Positions 23,573 to 31,531 of a stretch of 64,000 nt of DNA are shown one piece after another (position 1 is the stretch's first letter; every line of letters starts with the position of its first letter). Origin of the DNA: VRUE01 sp036265675 (GTDB lineage: Bacteria; Actinomycetota; Thermoleophilia; Solirubrobacterales; 70-9); assembly GCA_036265675.1 (NCBI GenBank), contig DATAOP010000062.1, positions 1-64,000 on the forward strand, written 5' to 3'. The notes beneath the pieces are model-generated. The model saw only the letters and a program-made list of their open reading frames with translations. It did not search any database and was not told the origin of the DNA. Both the position numbers and the translations under genes were made by a program.

Positions 23573-24330
23573 AGATCGGATGGCGGCGCGCGACCTTTGC
23601 GCTCGTCCTCGCGATCGCCTGCCTGCTCGGCGTCGCGGAGGCGCGACCCGCGGAGCTCCCGTGGTCGAACGGCGGAACGGCGGCCGGCGCCGGCCGCGAG
23701 CCGAGCGGCTGCGTCTCGCGCCCCGGTCAGGTCGTCAGCCAGGGAGCCGGGACGCGGCCTGAGGTTGCGCTGACCTTCGACGACGGGCCGAGCTTCACCC
23801 AGACTCCGGCGATTCTCTCGACCCTGGTGCGACTTCACGCTGAGGCGACATTCTTCGAGGAGGGCCGCCACGTCCATGGCCGCGAAGCGCTGATGAACGA
23901 GATCCTCGCCGCCGGCGACGAGATCGGCAACCACTCCTATCACCACCCGGAATACCCGGGCTACGGCGAGCTCGCGGCGACCGATCGACGGATCCGCGCA
24001 GCGACCGGGTTCGAGCCCTGCCTGTTCCGCCCCCCGTACGGCTTCGTCGACCCGAGGGTCAGCTCCGCCGCCCGGCGGGCGGGGGTCGAGACCGTGCTCT
24101 GGAGCCTCGACTCAGAGGACGACCACCATCCCGGGGCGGCAGCGATCCGCGCCACCACGCTCGCCGGCGCCGCCCCCGGCGCAATCATCCTCATGCATGA
24201 CGGCGGCCACCATCCGCAGACGGTGCGCGCCCTGCCCGGGGTGATCCGCGGCCTGCGGGCGCGGGGGCTGCGCTTGGTCACGGTGACCGCCCTGCTCGGT
24301 CAGAGGTTCATCTTCGCCCACGCGGGGTAG
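23569..24330 (+). CDS. secreted polysaccharide deacetylase (NodB domain, CE4)
   Basis: A 253-aa protein. The signal peptide is about residues 1-28 (ATFALVLAIACLLGVAEA). The NodB domain shows TFDDGPS (catalytic base and metal Asp), the metal His pair in GNHSYHHPEY, RPPYGF, and a C-terminal ILMHDGGHH with the catalytic His. It probably removes acetyl groups from peptidoglycan or a surface glycan. The GTG at 23569 overlaps the mnhD stop, so it is co-translated with the antiporter, an unexpected partnership. Confidence 0.92.
   Translation: MKIGWRRATFALVLAIACLLGVAEARPAELPWSNGGTAAGAGREPSGCVSRPGQVVSQGAGTRPEVALTFDDGPSFTQTPAILSTLVRLHAEATFFEEGRHVHGREALMNEILAAGDEIGNHSYHHPEYPGYGELAATDRRIRAATGFEPCLFRPPYGFVDPRVSSAARRAGVETVLWSLDSEDDHHPGAAAIRATTLAGAAPGAIILMHDGGHHPQTVRALPGVIRGLRARGLRLVTVTALLGQRFIFAHAG
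24306..24330 (+). promoter_or_regulatory. SigF/SigB-like promoter upstream of the PfpI gene
   Basis: GTTC at 24306-24309, 15-base spacer, GGGTAG at 24325-24330. The motif overlaps the end of the deacetylase gene; the last three bases are its stop codon. The predicted transcript would have a leader of about 160 nt before the ATG at 24498. Confidence 0.4.
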
Positions 24331-24340
24331 CCGATTGGAA

Positions 24341-24443
24341 CAAGCGGTCGGCCCGGACCCCGGCGGCTTTCACCGACATCAGTGCCGGTTCCCGCTTGGG
24401 TGCGAAGACCAACCGCCTGACCGGCGGAGAGGCGTCCGGGCCG
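24341..24443 (+). other. GC-rich potentially structured leader of the PfpI gene
   Basis: The 167-bp gap holds several complementary segments: CGGCCCGGAC (24349-24358) with GTCCGGGCCG (24434-24443), CAAGCGG (24341-24347) with CCGCTTG (24392-24398), and a small CCGCC/GGCGG hairpin (24413-24427). They cannot all form at once, so alternative folds are possible. No known riboswitch consensus was recognised; in such GC-rich DNA some pairing is expected by chance. Confidence 0.25.
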
Positions 24444-24497
24444 GCCGCGACGCCATGCCCGGTCATCGAGGGCCGGGCCGAATCAAGGAGCGTTCAA

Positions 24498-25085
24498 ATG
24501 TCAGACGAGTTGCAGGGCAAGAAAATCGCGATCCTCGTCGCCAACGAGGGCGCCGAGCAGGTCGAGCTCACCAGCCCGCTGGGCGCCCTGCGGGACGCCG
24601 GCGCCGAGGTCGACCTCCTCGCCCCTGAAGGCGAGGAGATCCAAGCGTTCAACCACCTCGACAAGGGCGACACCTTCGAGCCGGACAAGCCGGTCGCCGA
24701 GGCGGATCCCGCCGAATACGACGGCCTGGTGCTGCCGGGCGGCGTCGCCAACCCGGACCAGCTGCGCACCGACCCCGACGCGGTCGGGTTCGTCCGCTCG
24801 TTCTTCGAGGCGGGCAAGCCGGTCGGAGTGATCTGCCACGGGCCGTGGACGCTGATCGAGGCCGATGTCGTGCGCGGCCGAACGCTCACCTCGTGGCCGA
24901 GCCTGGAGACGGACCTGCGCAATGCCGGCGCCGAGTGGGTCGACGAGGAGGTCCATGTCGACCAGGGGCTGGTGACCAGCCGCAAACCCGACGATCTCGA
25001 CGCCTTCAACGCCAAGATCGTCGAGGAGTTCGCCGAGGGCGTGCACGAGGGCCAGCGCGAGGCGACCGGGGCGGTGCATGGCTGA
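24498..25085 (+). CDS. DJ-1/PfpI family protein (YhbO-like)
   Basis: A 195-aa single-domain protein. The nucleophile elbow is GVICHGPWTLIEAD with the catalytic Cys at about residue 116, and an upstream Glu lies in VANEGAEQVEL. The C-terminal half has the typical LTSWPSLETDLRNAGAEWVDEEV. Members are described as stress chaperones, glyoxalases or deglycases. ATG 24498 follows AAGGAG. A GGGTAG-type promoter and long leader suggest general-stress control. Confidence 0.93.
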   Translation: MSDELQGKKIAILVANEGAEQVELTSPLGALRDAGAEVDLLAPEGEEIQAFNHLDKGDTFEPDKPVAEADPAEYDGLVLPGGVANPDQLRTDPDAVGFVRSFFEAGKPVGVICHGPWTLIEADVVRGRTLTSWPSLETDLRNAGAEWVDEEVHVDQGLVTSRKPDDLDAFNAKIVEEFAEGVHEGQREATGAVHG

Positions 25086-25100
25086 CCCCGCACCGGGTAG
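25076..25100 (+). promoter_or_regulatory. possible GGGTAG promoter before the Rho_N-like small protein
   Basis: GCAT (25076-25079), 15-base spacer, GGGTAG (25095-25100), placed 30 bp before the ATG at 25131. The -35 half fits only the loose G-N-N-T form, so this is a weaker member of the motif set. Confidence 0.35.
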
Positions 25101-25130
25101 TGGGCCGGCTGAACAGAAAGGAGCCGGCCC

Positions 25131-25469
25131 ATGCCCCCTCGTGGAGTGAAAAAAGGCAGCAAACGAGCGCGTCAGTACGAGCACATCAAGAAGAGCGAGA
25201 AGAAAGCCGGCCGCTCGGAGGGCCGGGCGGAGCAGATCGCGGCGCGTGCCGTGAACAAGGAAAGGGCGCGCTCGGGCGAATCGAGGACCTCCTCGCGGAG
25301 CTCGAAAAGAGGGCGCTCCGCCAGCAGCCGCGGCGGCAAGCGCTCGGGCAGCGGCCCGGGCGGGCGGACCCGCGAACAGCTCTACAACGATGCCAGGAGG
25401 CTCGGGATCGAGGGACGCTCGTCGATGAGCAAGTCGCAGCTGCAGCGCGCCGTGGCGGGGGCCGAATAG
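25131..25469 (+). CDS. basic protein with KSEKKAGRSEGRAEQIAARAVNK box and Rho_N/SAP-like end
   Basis: A very basic 112-aa protein, often called plasmid stabilisation protein in annotations. The N-terminal half has the conserved K-x-x-G-R-S-E-x-x-A-E-x-I-A-A-R-x-V-N-K block, then a Ser/Arg/Gly-rich linker, then a C-terminal helix-extended-helix (REQLYNDARRLGIEGRSSMS) resembling Rho_N or SAP domains that bind nucleic acid. The ATG follows an AAAGGAG site. The real function is unknown; nucleic-acid binding is inferred. Confidence 0.8.
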   Translation: MPPRGVKKGSKRARQYEHIKKSEKKAGRSEGRAEQIAARAVNKERARSGESRTSSRSSKRGRSASSRGGKRSGSGPGGRTREQLYNDARRLGIEGRSSMSKSQLQRAVAGAE

Positions 25470-25481
25470 AGGAAGCGGCCC

Positions 25482-25901
25482 TCAGCCGCGCCGTTGCGCG
25501 GCCTCGGTCGAGGGCTCCCAGAAGTCCTCGACCTTGGTCGCATCCTGCTCCTCGATTCGCCGCGAGACAGCCCACATCTCGACCGGCTCATCGCCCTCGT
25601 TGCGATGCGAGCGGGTCGTCTGCGGGGCGACGCGGACGACCGAGCCGGCCGCGACCCGCTCGACGTCCTCGCCGAATCGCATCGTCAGCGTGCCGCGGGT
25701 GAGGATGTAGATCTCCTCGAGCCGGTCGTGGTGGTGGCCGGTGCCCTGCTCGAAATCCGAGTGCGGCGGCACCCTGATCAGCGTCACCGCCACCTGCTCG
25801 GACCCGAGCGCGTCCTTGAGGCTGCGGAACTCGCCCGGCGTGTCGCTGCCGGCGTAGGCATCCTCGGCCTCGTCGGCGCTGACGATCGTGTAGCCGCTCA
25901 C
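25482..25901 (-). CDS. cupin domain protein
   Basis: A 139-aa single cupin. The metal motif is visible as TGHHHDRLEEIYILTRG (G-x5-H-x-H-x3,4-E-like) and PQTTRSHRNEGDEP. The tail carries VEMWAVSRR. Such small cupins may bind a metal and a small ligand or be isomerases/dioxygenases; the substrate is not evident. GTG 25901 was chosen because the conserved fold starts there and the longer frame reads through csbD. Confidence 0.85.
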   Translation of the reverse strand: MSGYTIVSADEAEDAYAGSDTPGEFRSLKDALGSEQVAVTLIRVPPHSDFEQGTGHHHDRLEEIYILTRGTLTMRFGEDVERVAAGSVVRVAPQTTRSHRNEGDEPVEMWAVSRRIEEQDATKVEDFWEPSTEAAQRRG

Positions 25902-25920
25902 GCGACCGCGATCCGCTCGC

Positions 25921-26109
25921 TCAGGTTTTGCGTTCGAGATCGGCGACTTCTTCGGCCTTCTCGTCCGCTTTGTCCTGGGCGCGGTCGAGCTGCTCCTTTT
26001 TCTCGCCCTTGCGCTCCTCGCGTTTGCCCTGGCGGCGCAGCGAGGCGTCATCGGTGACGTCGCCGGCCGCCTGCTTGGCCTTGCCGCTGAGCTTGTCGAG
26101 AATTCCCAT
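25921..26109 (-). CDS. csbD: CsbD-like general stress protein
   Basis: A 62-aa, highly charged helical protein. LDKLSGKAKQAAGDVTDD is the CsbD signature, followed by Lys/Glu-rich repeats (KREERKGEKKEQ). In Bacillus subtilis csbD belongs to the sigma-B regulon. Here a GTTG-N15-GGGTAC motif lies 37 bp upstream, an independent hint of the same type of control. ATG 26109 follows GAAAGG. The function is unknown beyond its stress association. Confidence 0.9.
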   Translation of the reverse strand: MGILDKLSGKAKQAAGDVTDDASLRRQGKREERKGEKKEQLDRAQDKADEKAEEVADLERKT

Positions 26110-26145
26110 GTCTAGACCTTTCCTCGTGGGTGTACCGGGCACCTA

Positions 26146-26170
26146 GTACCCCTGAGGGCGCGGGCTCAAC
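26146..26170 (-). promoter_or_regulatory. SigF/SigB-like promoter of csbD
   Basis: On the minus strand: GTTG (26170-26167), 15-base spacer, GGGTAC (26151-26146). It overlaps the last bases of udgX and is well placed for csbD at 26109. csbD homologues are known general-stress genes, which makes this the best-supported site of the set. Confidence 0.6.
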
Positions 26171-26807
26171 CTTGCTTCGCCATCTCCCCGGCGATGTGGC
26201 GCACGTCATCGATCAGGCCCCCTAGCGCCTCGTCGCGCTCCTCGTGCTCGCGCAGGCGGAGGACCGCCGATGGGTGGATCGTGAGCGCCGCGACAGGCGC
26301 GAGCTCCGACTCGATCAGCCTGCCGCGGTCCTTGGTCACGCGCACCGACGGCCCGTAGAGCGCTTTGGCGGCGGTCGCACCGAGGGCGAGGAGCGCCGCC
26401 GGCTGCACCGCCTCGAGCTCGGCCTCGAGCCACGGCCGGCATGCCGCGACCTCGCCGGCGCGCGGCGTCTGGTGGAGCCGGCGCTTGCCCTGCGGCCGCC
26501 ATTTGAAGTGCTTGACCGCATTGGTCAGGTAGACCTCGCCGCGGTCGATCCCCGCCCCCTCGAGCGCCTGGGCGAGAATCCGCCCCGCCGGCCCGACGAA
26601 GGGCTCGCCCTCGCGGTCCTCGCGGTCGCCCGGCTGCTCGCCGACCAGCATCAGCCTCGCCTCCCTGGCGCCCTCGCCGAACACCGTCTGGGTGGCGTCC
26701 TGCCAGAGCGGGCAGCCGCGGCACCCGGTCGCCGCCCGGCGCAGGGTTCGCAGCGAACGGCTCTCGGGGACGAACTCGGCGGCCGATGCGCTCTCAGCCA
26801 CCTCCAT
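26166..26807 (-). CDS. udgX: UdgX-type uracil-DNA binding glycosylase
   Basis: A 213-aa family-4-like uracil-DNA glycosylase of the UdgX group, which bonds covalently to DNA after removing uracil. Motif 1 is GEQPGDREDREGEPFVGPAG. The extra R-loop KRRLHQTP contains the histidine that in characterised UdgX makes the covalent link. HPSAVLR matches the C-terminal active-site motif. Cysteines for the Fe-S cluster appear as CRGCP near the start and AACRPW later. ATG 26807 (after GGGAGG) lies inside the 3' end of the upstream gene, overlapping 14 bp. Confidence 0.92.
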   Translation of the reverse strand: MEVAESASAAEFVPESRSLRTLRRAATGCRGCPLWQDATQTVFGEGAREARLMLVGEQPGDREDREGEPFVGPAGRILAQALEGAGIDRGEVYLTNAVKHFKWRPQGKRRLHQTPRAGEVAACRPWLEAELEAVQPAALLALGATAAKALYGPSVRVTKDRGRLIESELAPVAALTIHPSAVLRLREHEERDEALGGLIDDVRHIAGEMAKQG

Positions 26808-27900
26808 GCACCTCCCGCAGGCGCGGGTTGGGGCGCAGCTCGCGACCGACCTTGCCGCCGGGACGGCCATCGAGCTCGACCACGTCGGCGGTGAAGTCGA
26901 ACTCCCCGCGCAGCAGGGCGGAGCCGACGCCATAGGAGTCGACCGGCGCGCCGCGCTTCTCGAAGCGCTCGATCTTCTCCGCGTCGAAGCCGCCCGAGGC
27001 GACGATCCGCACCCGCCCGTGTCCGGCGTCGTCGAGGGCGCTGCGGACCCGCTCCGCGAGCTCCGGGCTGACGCCCGCCAGCCGTTCGGCCTCGGGCTCG
27101 TCGCGCAGCGCCCGGTCGACCAGCCGCTCCGACGTGTCGAGCCGCACTCCCCACAGTTGCCCCCCGAGGGCGTCGGCGACGGCCACCGCGTCGGTGACGG
27201 AATCGTTGTGGAAGTCGACGAGGACGACGACGTTGAGCTGCCCGGCGAAGCGCGCGGCGAAGTCCCTGGCGGCGGCGACCGTGTCGCCGCTGTAGGCGGC
27301 GATCAGGCCGTGTGGCACCGTCCCCACCCCGCGGCCGCCCCACCAGCTGGCCTGGGCGTCGGTGGAGACGCCGATCGCCCCGGCGACGTGCGCGGCCCAC
27401 CCGTCCCCGGTCTGGACCAGCCAGTGGTCGTGGCGAGCGGGGAAGAAGAGGATCGGCTTGCCGCGCGCCGCCTCGACGACCCGGCGCACGTTGCTCATCA
27501 CCAGCGAGCGCCGCGCCAGGGTTCCGAGGTAGAGCGTCTCGAGGTGGGCGAAGAGCGAGTAGTCGCCCTCGATCGTGAGCACCGTCTCCCAGGGCTCGAT
27601 TCGCTCTCCTTCGCCCAACGCCCGGACCCGCAGCTCGGGCCAGCCGTCGTGCCAGCGCCCGTTCTCGCTCGAGCCCGAGCAGAGCTCGAGGATCGCGATC
27701 GCCTCGTCGATCCCGCCCAGCAGCCCGGCGTGCTTGGCGAAGACCTGCACGGTGACGTTCGGATGCCGGCCCTCGGCCTCCAGCAGCTCCTTGGTTAGGA
27801 CGAAGTAGGAGTCCGAGTAGTAGCCGGCGCGGATCCTGTCGACCGGCAGCCGGAAGACCTCGGGTGCGAGCCGCTCGGACGCCCCGGTGCCGGAGGCCAT
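26794..27900 (-). CDS. pncB: nicotinate phosphoribosyltransferase
   Basis: A 368-aa NAPRTase-family enzyme making nicotinate mononucleotide from nicotinate and PRPP for NAD salvage. Recognisable features are the N-terminal DRIRAGYYSDSYF (substrate Tyr), the phosphoribosyl region GTVPHGLIAAYSGD (with the autophosphorylatable-type His), VVLVDFHND, and IVASGGFDAEKI near the end with SYGVGSALL. This is the shorter subfamily. It overlaps udgX by 14 bp, so NAD salvage and uracil repair genes are co-translated. Confidence 0.9.
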   Translation of the reverse strand: MASGTGASERLAPEVFRLPVDRIRAGYYSDSYFVLTKELLEAEGRHPNVTVQVFAKHAGLLGGIDEAIAILELCSGSSENGRWHDGWPELRVRALGEGERIEPWETVLTIEGDYSLFAHLETLYLGTLARRSLVMSNVRRVVEAARGKPILFFPARHDHWLVQTGDGWAAHVAGAIGVSTDAQASWWGGRGVGTVPHGLIAAYSGDTVAAARDFAARFAGQLNVVVLVDFHNDSVTDAVAVADALGGQLWGVRLDTSERLVDRALRDEPEAERLAGVSPELAERVRSALDDAGHGRVRIVASGGFDAEKIERFEKRGAPVDSYGVGSALLRGEFDFTADVVELDGRPGGKVGRELRPNPRLREVHGGG

Positions 27901-27902
27901 CG

Positions 27903-28637
27903 CTAACCGTCCCCCGAGAGGCCGCGCGCGAGGCAGCGGGCGTTGGCCGGCGCGTAGCCCTTCCAGTCGTTGTTCAGGTAGACGAAGACCTCGCGCCGGG
28001 AGCGCCAGGCGGCGATCCGGCGCCGCCAGCCGTCGAGCTCGGCGTCCGAGTAGTTGCCGTCGCGACCGCGGTGCCCGTAGTGCAGGCGCAGGTAGGCGAG
28101 GCTGCCGGCGGGGGAGGCGTCGGGGAGCGGCCGGCGCATGTCGTCGCCGATCGCGAGCGAGGCGCCGCGCTCGACCAGCAGCTCCCGGACCTCGCGGTCG
28201 AACCAGCTCGGGTGGCGGAACTCGAAGCAGTGGCGGGCCCTGGGAAGCCTTTCGAGGGCCGCTGCGAGCAGGTCGTCATCACGGTGGAAGTTTTCGGGCA
28301 GCTGCCAGAGGACCGGGCCGAGGCGGCGGCCGCTGCGCAGCGGCTCGAGCGGCTCCCAGAAGCGGGCGACCCCGTCGGCGATGTCGTGCAGTCGCTTCAT
28401 GTGGGTGAGGTAGCGGCTCGCCTTGACCGCGAAGAGGAAGTCGCCGGGGACCTGCTCGACCCAGGTCCGGACGGTCGACTCCCGCGGCAGCCGGTAGAAG
28501 GTCGCGTTGACCTCGACCGTGTCGAACACCTCCGCGTAGCGCTCGAGCCAGCGTCGCTGCGGCAGCCCCTCCGGATAGAGGTCGCCGCGCCAGTCCTTGT
28601 AGCTCCAGCCCGAGCAGCCGATGCGCACCCGCTTCAT
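27903..28637 (-). CDS. DUF72 family protein (YecE-like)
   Basis: A 244-aa TIM-barrel protein. The start RIGCSGWSYKDWRGDLYPEG, the core VNATFYRLP, FAVKASRYLTH, and the end YVYLNNDWKGYAP-like VFVYLNNDWKGYAP are characteristic of DUF72. The biochemical role is unknown. ATG 28637 overlaps the upstream oxidoreductase stop by ATGA; a longer open frame would run through that gene. Confidence 0.92.
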   Translation of the reverse strand: MKRVRIGCSGWSYKDWRGDLYPEGLPQRRWLERYAEVFDTVEVNATFYRLPRESTVRTWVEQVPGDFLFAVKASRYLTHMKRLHDIADGVARFWEPLEPLRSGRRLGPVLWQLPENFHRDDDLLAAALERLPRARHCFEFRHPSWFDREVRELLVERGASLAIGDDMRRPLPDASPAGSLAYLRLHYGHRGRDGNYSDAELDGWRRRIAAWRSRREVFVYLNNDWKGYAPANARCLARGLSGDG

Positions 28638-29773
28638 TCGGTGGCGTCGCGAAGGGACTGCTCCGTCTGCTCCTGCCCCTCCGACTCGCCCTCGCCGGCC
28701 TCTTCGAGCGGCTCCCGGGCGGGGTCGTCGGACAGCGGCGGGACGTTGCCGCCGATGCGGCCGGCTTCCGTCGCCGCGGCCTCCGACTCGGCCTCGACGT
28801 CGCCGCCGGCGGGCAGCTCGGCCGCGCCCCCGCTCGTATCCGGCGAGACCTCGATCACGACCTTGCGGTGCGGGCTTTCGAGGCGCCAGGCCCTGCCGAT
28901 GTCGCGCAGCGGAACCCCCTCGACCTCGACCTTCAGCTCGCCGGCTAGAGCGTGCCTGCACATCGCCATGAACGCCTCGCGTTTGCGCTCGCGTGAGGTC
29001 TTGAAGTTGGTGTGGCCGATGATCCGGCCGAGTTGGTTGCGGAACCCTCGGGTCGGCAGGTCGACCGACTGTCCCGCCGAGTTCCCGACCTGGATCAGCC
29101 GGCCCTCCTCGTTCAGCGCGCCGATCGCGGCGAGGGCGGGCTCCCCCCAGAGCGGATCGACGACGACGTCGAAGCCGCCGCCGCCGGCCTCCTTGAGGTG
29201 CTCGGTGGCGTCGCCCTCGCCGCCGAGCTGCACGACGGCATCGGCGCCGAGCTCGTCGCGGGCCCGCTCGAGGCTGGCGCTGTCGCGGGCCGCGGCGACG
29301 ACCCGCCCGGCGCCCAGCAGGCGGGCGCCCTGGACCGCGATCTGGCCGAGGGCGCCGCTCGAGCCGAGGACGAGGACGGACTCGCCCGGCTGCAGCTCCG
29401 CCCGCCAGGTGAGCGAGAGCCAGGCGGCGAGGCCGGCGATGCCGAAGCTGACGGCGAGGCCGTCGGCGACCCCGTCGGGCACCTCGATCAGCTCGCCGCG
29501 CTCGACCGGGACGCGCTCGCCCATCGAGCCGAACGGAGCAACCGGGGTGTCGAAGTAGACGCGCCGCCCGTCGACGGTGCCGACGCCCTCGAGGCCCGGA
29601 ACCGACGGCAGCGGCGGCCGCCGGCCGGGAATCCGGCCCGAGGCGATCGCCTGATCGACCGGGTTGAGGCCGGCGACGTCGACGTCGACGATGGCCACGC
29701 CGTCCGCCGGCGGGTCCTCGAACTCGCCGAACTGCGGGGTCGACCCATACTCCTCCAGCACCGCTGCTTCCAT
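28634..29773 (-). CDS. zinc-free MDR oxidoreductase with acidic C-terminal tail
   Basis: A 379-aa quinone-reductase-like MDR. GroES domain up to about residue 115, Rossmann motif LGSSGALGQIAVQGARLLGA, then the catalytic-domain end KVVIEVSP at about residue 308. An unusual 70-residue Glu/Ala/Gly-rich tail follows (AESEAAATEAG; GEGESEGQEQTEQ), probably disordered. The substrate is unknown; it is only distantly related to the MDR at 4070. Coupled to DUF72 and preceded by an LLM oxidoreductase. Confidence 0.88.
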   Translation of the reverse strand: MEAAVLEEYGSTPQFGEFEDPPADGVAIVDVDVAGLNPVDQAIASGRIPGRRPPLPSVPGLEGVGTVDGRRVYFDTPVAPFGSMGERVPVERGELIEVPDGVADGLAVSFGIAGLAAWLSLTWRAELQPGESVLVLGSSGALGQIAVQGARLLGAGRVVAAARDSASLERARDELGADAVVQLGGEGDATEHLKEAGGGGFDVVVDPLWGEPALAAIGALNEEGRLIQVGNSAGQSVDLPTRGFRNQLGRIIGHTNFKTSRERKREAFMAMCRHALAGELKVEVEGVPLRDIGRAWRLESPHRKVVIEVSPDTSGGAAELPAGGDVEAESEAAATEAGRIGGNVPPLSDDPAREPLEEAGEGESEGQEQTEQSLRDATE

Positions 29774-29793
29774 CGTCGCTCCTTCGATCGGGG

Positions 29794-30792
29794 TCAGCCT
29801 GGGGTGAGCGAGCGGCTGAGCCTCGGCAGAACCTCGTGCGCGTAGACGGCGATCGCTCCCTCCGGGTCGGCCCCGGAGTTGTTCATCAGGGCGAGGGTCG
29901 TCGCCCCCATCTCTTCGACCTCGCGGATCCGCTCGACGTGCTCGTCGGGGTCGGAGGAGATGATCATCGCCTCGCGCAGGTCGTCGTCGGAAAGCTGCTC
30001 GGAGCCGTGCTCTTGCATCGCCTTCGGGTCGTGCCAGTCCTCGCGGTAGAACTCTTTCGGCTGCGCGCCCTTCCAGACGCGCGCGCCCTCGAGCGCGTCG
30101 TCGTCGTCGTCCTCGGCCCAGGAGAACGCGGCCTGGAGCACGATCTCGCCAGGCTCGCGGCCGGCGTCAGCCGCGGCGCTGCGGTAGGCCTCGATGATCT
30201 CCGGCACCGATTCGGGATCGGCGAGGGTCCAGAGCCCGTCGCCCTGGCGCCCGGCGACGCCCGCCGCCTGCGGGCCGAAGGCCGACACGTAGATCGGTGG
30301 CCGGCGCTTCTCCGGCAGGCTGTGGATGAAGGCGCCGTCGGCGGCGAAGTGATTGCCGGTTCCGGTCAGTCGCTTCCCGTCCCAGAGCGCTCTGATCATC
30401 TCCAGGGCCTCCTCCATGCGCTCGATCTGCTCGCCGACCGGCGGCCAGCCCTGGCCGAGCGGCGCCTCGTTCAGCGCCTCGCCGGAGCCGAACCCGAGGT
30501 AGGGCCGGCCCGGGAACATCAGCTCCATCGTCGCCCACGCCTGAGCGATCAGGGCGGGGTGGTAGCGGGGGCCCGGCGGGGTGACGCCGGTGCCGAAGAG
30601 GACGCGGTCCGTCGCCTGTGCGGCGGCGCCGAGCCAGACCCAGGCGTTGCCGGACTCACCGCCCTCCCACCAGGGCTGGAGGTGATCGCTGCAGCCGATG
30701 CCGTCGAATCCGGCCTTCTCGGCCGCGATCGCCTGGCGCAGAAGGGCCTCGGGCGGGAACTGCTCGTGGGCGCAGAAGTGCAGGTAGCGCAC
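29794..30792 (-). CDS. LLM-class F420-dependent oxidoreductase (G6PDH-like subfamily)
   Basis: A 332-aa luciferase-like TIM barrel. The start RYLHFCAHEQFPPEALLRQA, then GIGCSDHLQPWWEGG and LGFGSGEALNEAPLG, matches the F420-dependent glucose-6-phosphate dehydrogenase-like subfamily rather than FMN enzymes. No membrane segment. The substrate is unknown. A second, related gene lies at 31524-32477. A GCTT-N15-GGGTAG element precedes it. Confidence 0.92.
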   Translation of the reverse strand: MRYLHFCAHEQFPPEALLRQAIAAEKAGFDGIGCSDHLQPWWEGGESGNAWVWLGAAAQATDRVLFGTGVTPPGPRYHPALIAQAWATMELMFPGRPYLGFGSGEALNEAPLGQGWPPVGEQIERMEEALEMIRALWDGKRLTGTGNHFAADGAFIHSLPEKRRPPIYVSAFGPQAAGVAGRQGDGLWTLADPESVPEIIEAYRSAAADAGREPGEIVLQAAFSWAEDDDDDALEGARVWKGAQPKEFYREDWHDPKAMQEHGSEQLSDDDLREAMIISSDPDEHVERIREVEEMGATTLALMNNSGADPEGAIAVYAHEVLPRLSRSLTPG

Positions 30793-30801
30793 CCGTCCCT
30801 G

Positions 30802-30834
30802 CTACCCGTTTGGGCAGCGGGCAAGCGCGGGTAG
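30802..30834. promoter_or_regulatory. divergent pair of GGGTAG promoter elements
   Basis: Minus strand, for the LLM gene: GCTT (30826-30823), 15-base spacer, GGGTAG (30807-30802). Plus strand, for the HAD gene: GTTT (30808-30811), 17-base spacer, GGGTAG (30829-30834). The two overlap in a 52-bp gap. The plus-strand site is only 10 bp from the GTG at 30845, implying a nearly leaderless mRNA. Confidence 0.45.
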
Positions 30835-30844
30835 CGGCTCGCCT

Positions 30845-31531
30845 GTGGCCCCCGAAGAGCAGATCACGGTCGTGCTCGACATCGACGGCACGCTCGTCGA
30901 CACCAACTACCAGCACGCGATCGCCTGGCACCGGGCCCTGCGCGACTGCGGCTACGTCGTCCAGCTCTGGGAGATCCATCGCCACATCGGCATGGGCGGC
31001 GATCAGATCGTCTCGGCGCTGGTCGGGGACGAGGCGGAGCGCAGCGACGGCGACGCGATTCGCGAGGGGGAGGGGGAGGCCTACGGCGAGCTGATCGGTG
31101 AAGTGCAGGCGATGGATGGCGCCACCGAGCTCCTCGAGGAGCTGCGCGATGACCGCGCGAGGACGATCCTGGCGTCCTCGGCGAAGGCCGAGGAGGTCGA
31201 GCACTACATCGACCTGCTCGGCGCTCGCGATCTGATCGAGGGCTGGACGACGTCGGCAGACGTCGAGCGCACCAAGCCGGACCCCGATCTCGTCGATGCC
31301 GCCCTCCGCAAGGTCGGCTGCGACGGCCCGGCGGTGATGGTCGGCGATTCGACCTGGGACGTGAAGGCGGCCGACGCGGCCGGGGTGCCGACCCTCGCGG
31401 TGCTGACCGGCGGCTTCTCGGAGTCTGAGCTGCGCGAGGCCGGGGCGGCCGAGGTGTGCGAATCGATCGGCGAGCTGCGCAAGGAAAGGGCGGCGCTGGC
31501 GCGGGTCGCGAGCCCGCGGCCGGTCAGCTGA
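30845..31531 (+). CDS. HAD-superfamily hydrolase, phosphoglycolate phosphatase-like
   Basis: A 228-aa enzyme. Motif I is VLDIDGTLVDTN (nucleophile Asp plus acid Asp), a helical cap (about residues 20-90), motif II ILASSAK, motif III lysine in ERTKPDPDL, motif IV MVGDSTWDVKAAD. It should dephosphorylate a small phosphate ester; the substrate is not deducible. It overlaps the convergent LLM gene by 8 bp. Confidence 0.92.
   Translation: MAPEEQITVVLDIDGTLVDTNYQHAIAWHRALRDCGYVVQLWEIHRHIGMGGDQIVSALVGDEAERSDGDAIREGEGEAYGELIGEVQAMDGATELLEELRDDRARTILASSAKAEEVEHYIDLLGARDLIEGWTTSADVERTKPDPDLVDAALRKVGCDGPAVMVGDSTWDVKAADAAGVPTLAVLTGGFSESELREAGAAEVCESIGELRKERAALARVASPRPVS

Noticed and set aside
24341..24443. 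Possible riboswitch before pfpI
   Set aside because: No cobalamin, FMN, TPP, SAM or cyclic-dinucleotide consensus was recognised; only generic GC-rich pairing was seen.
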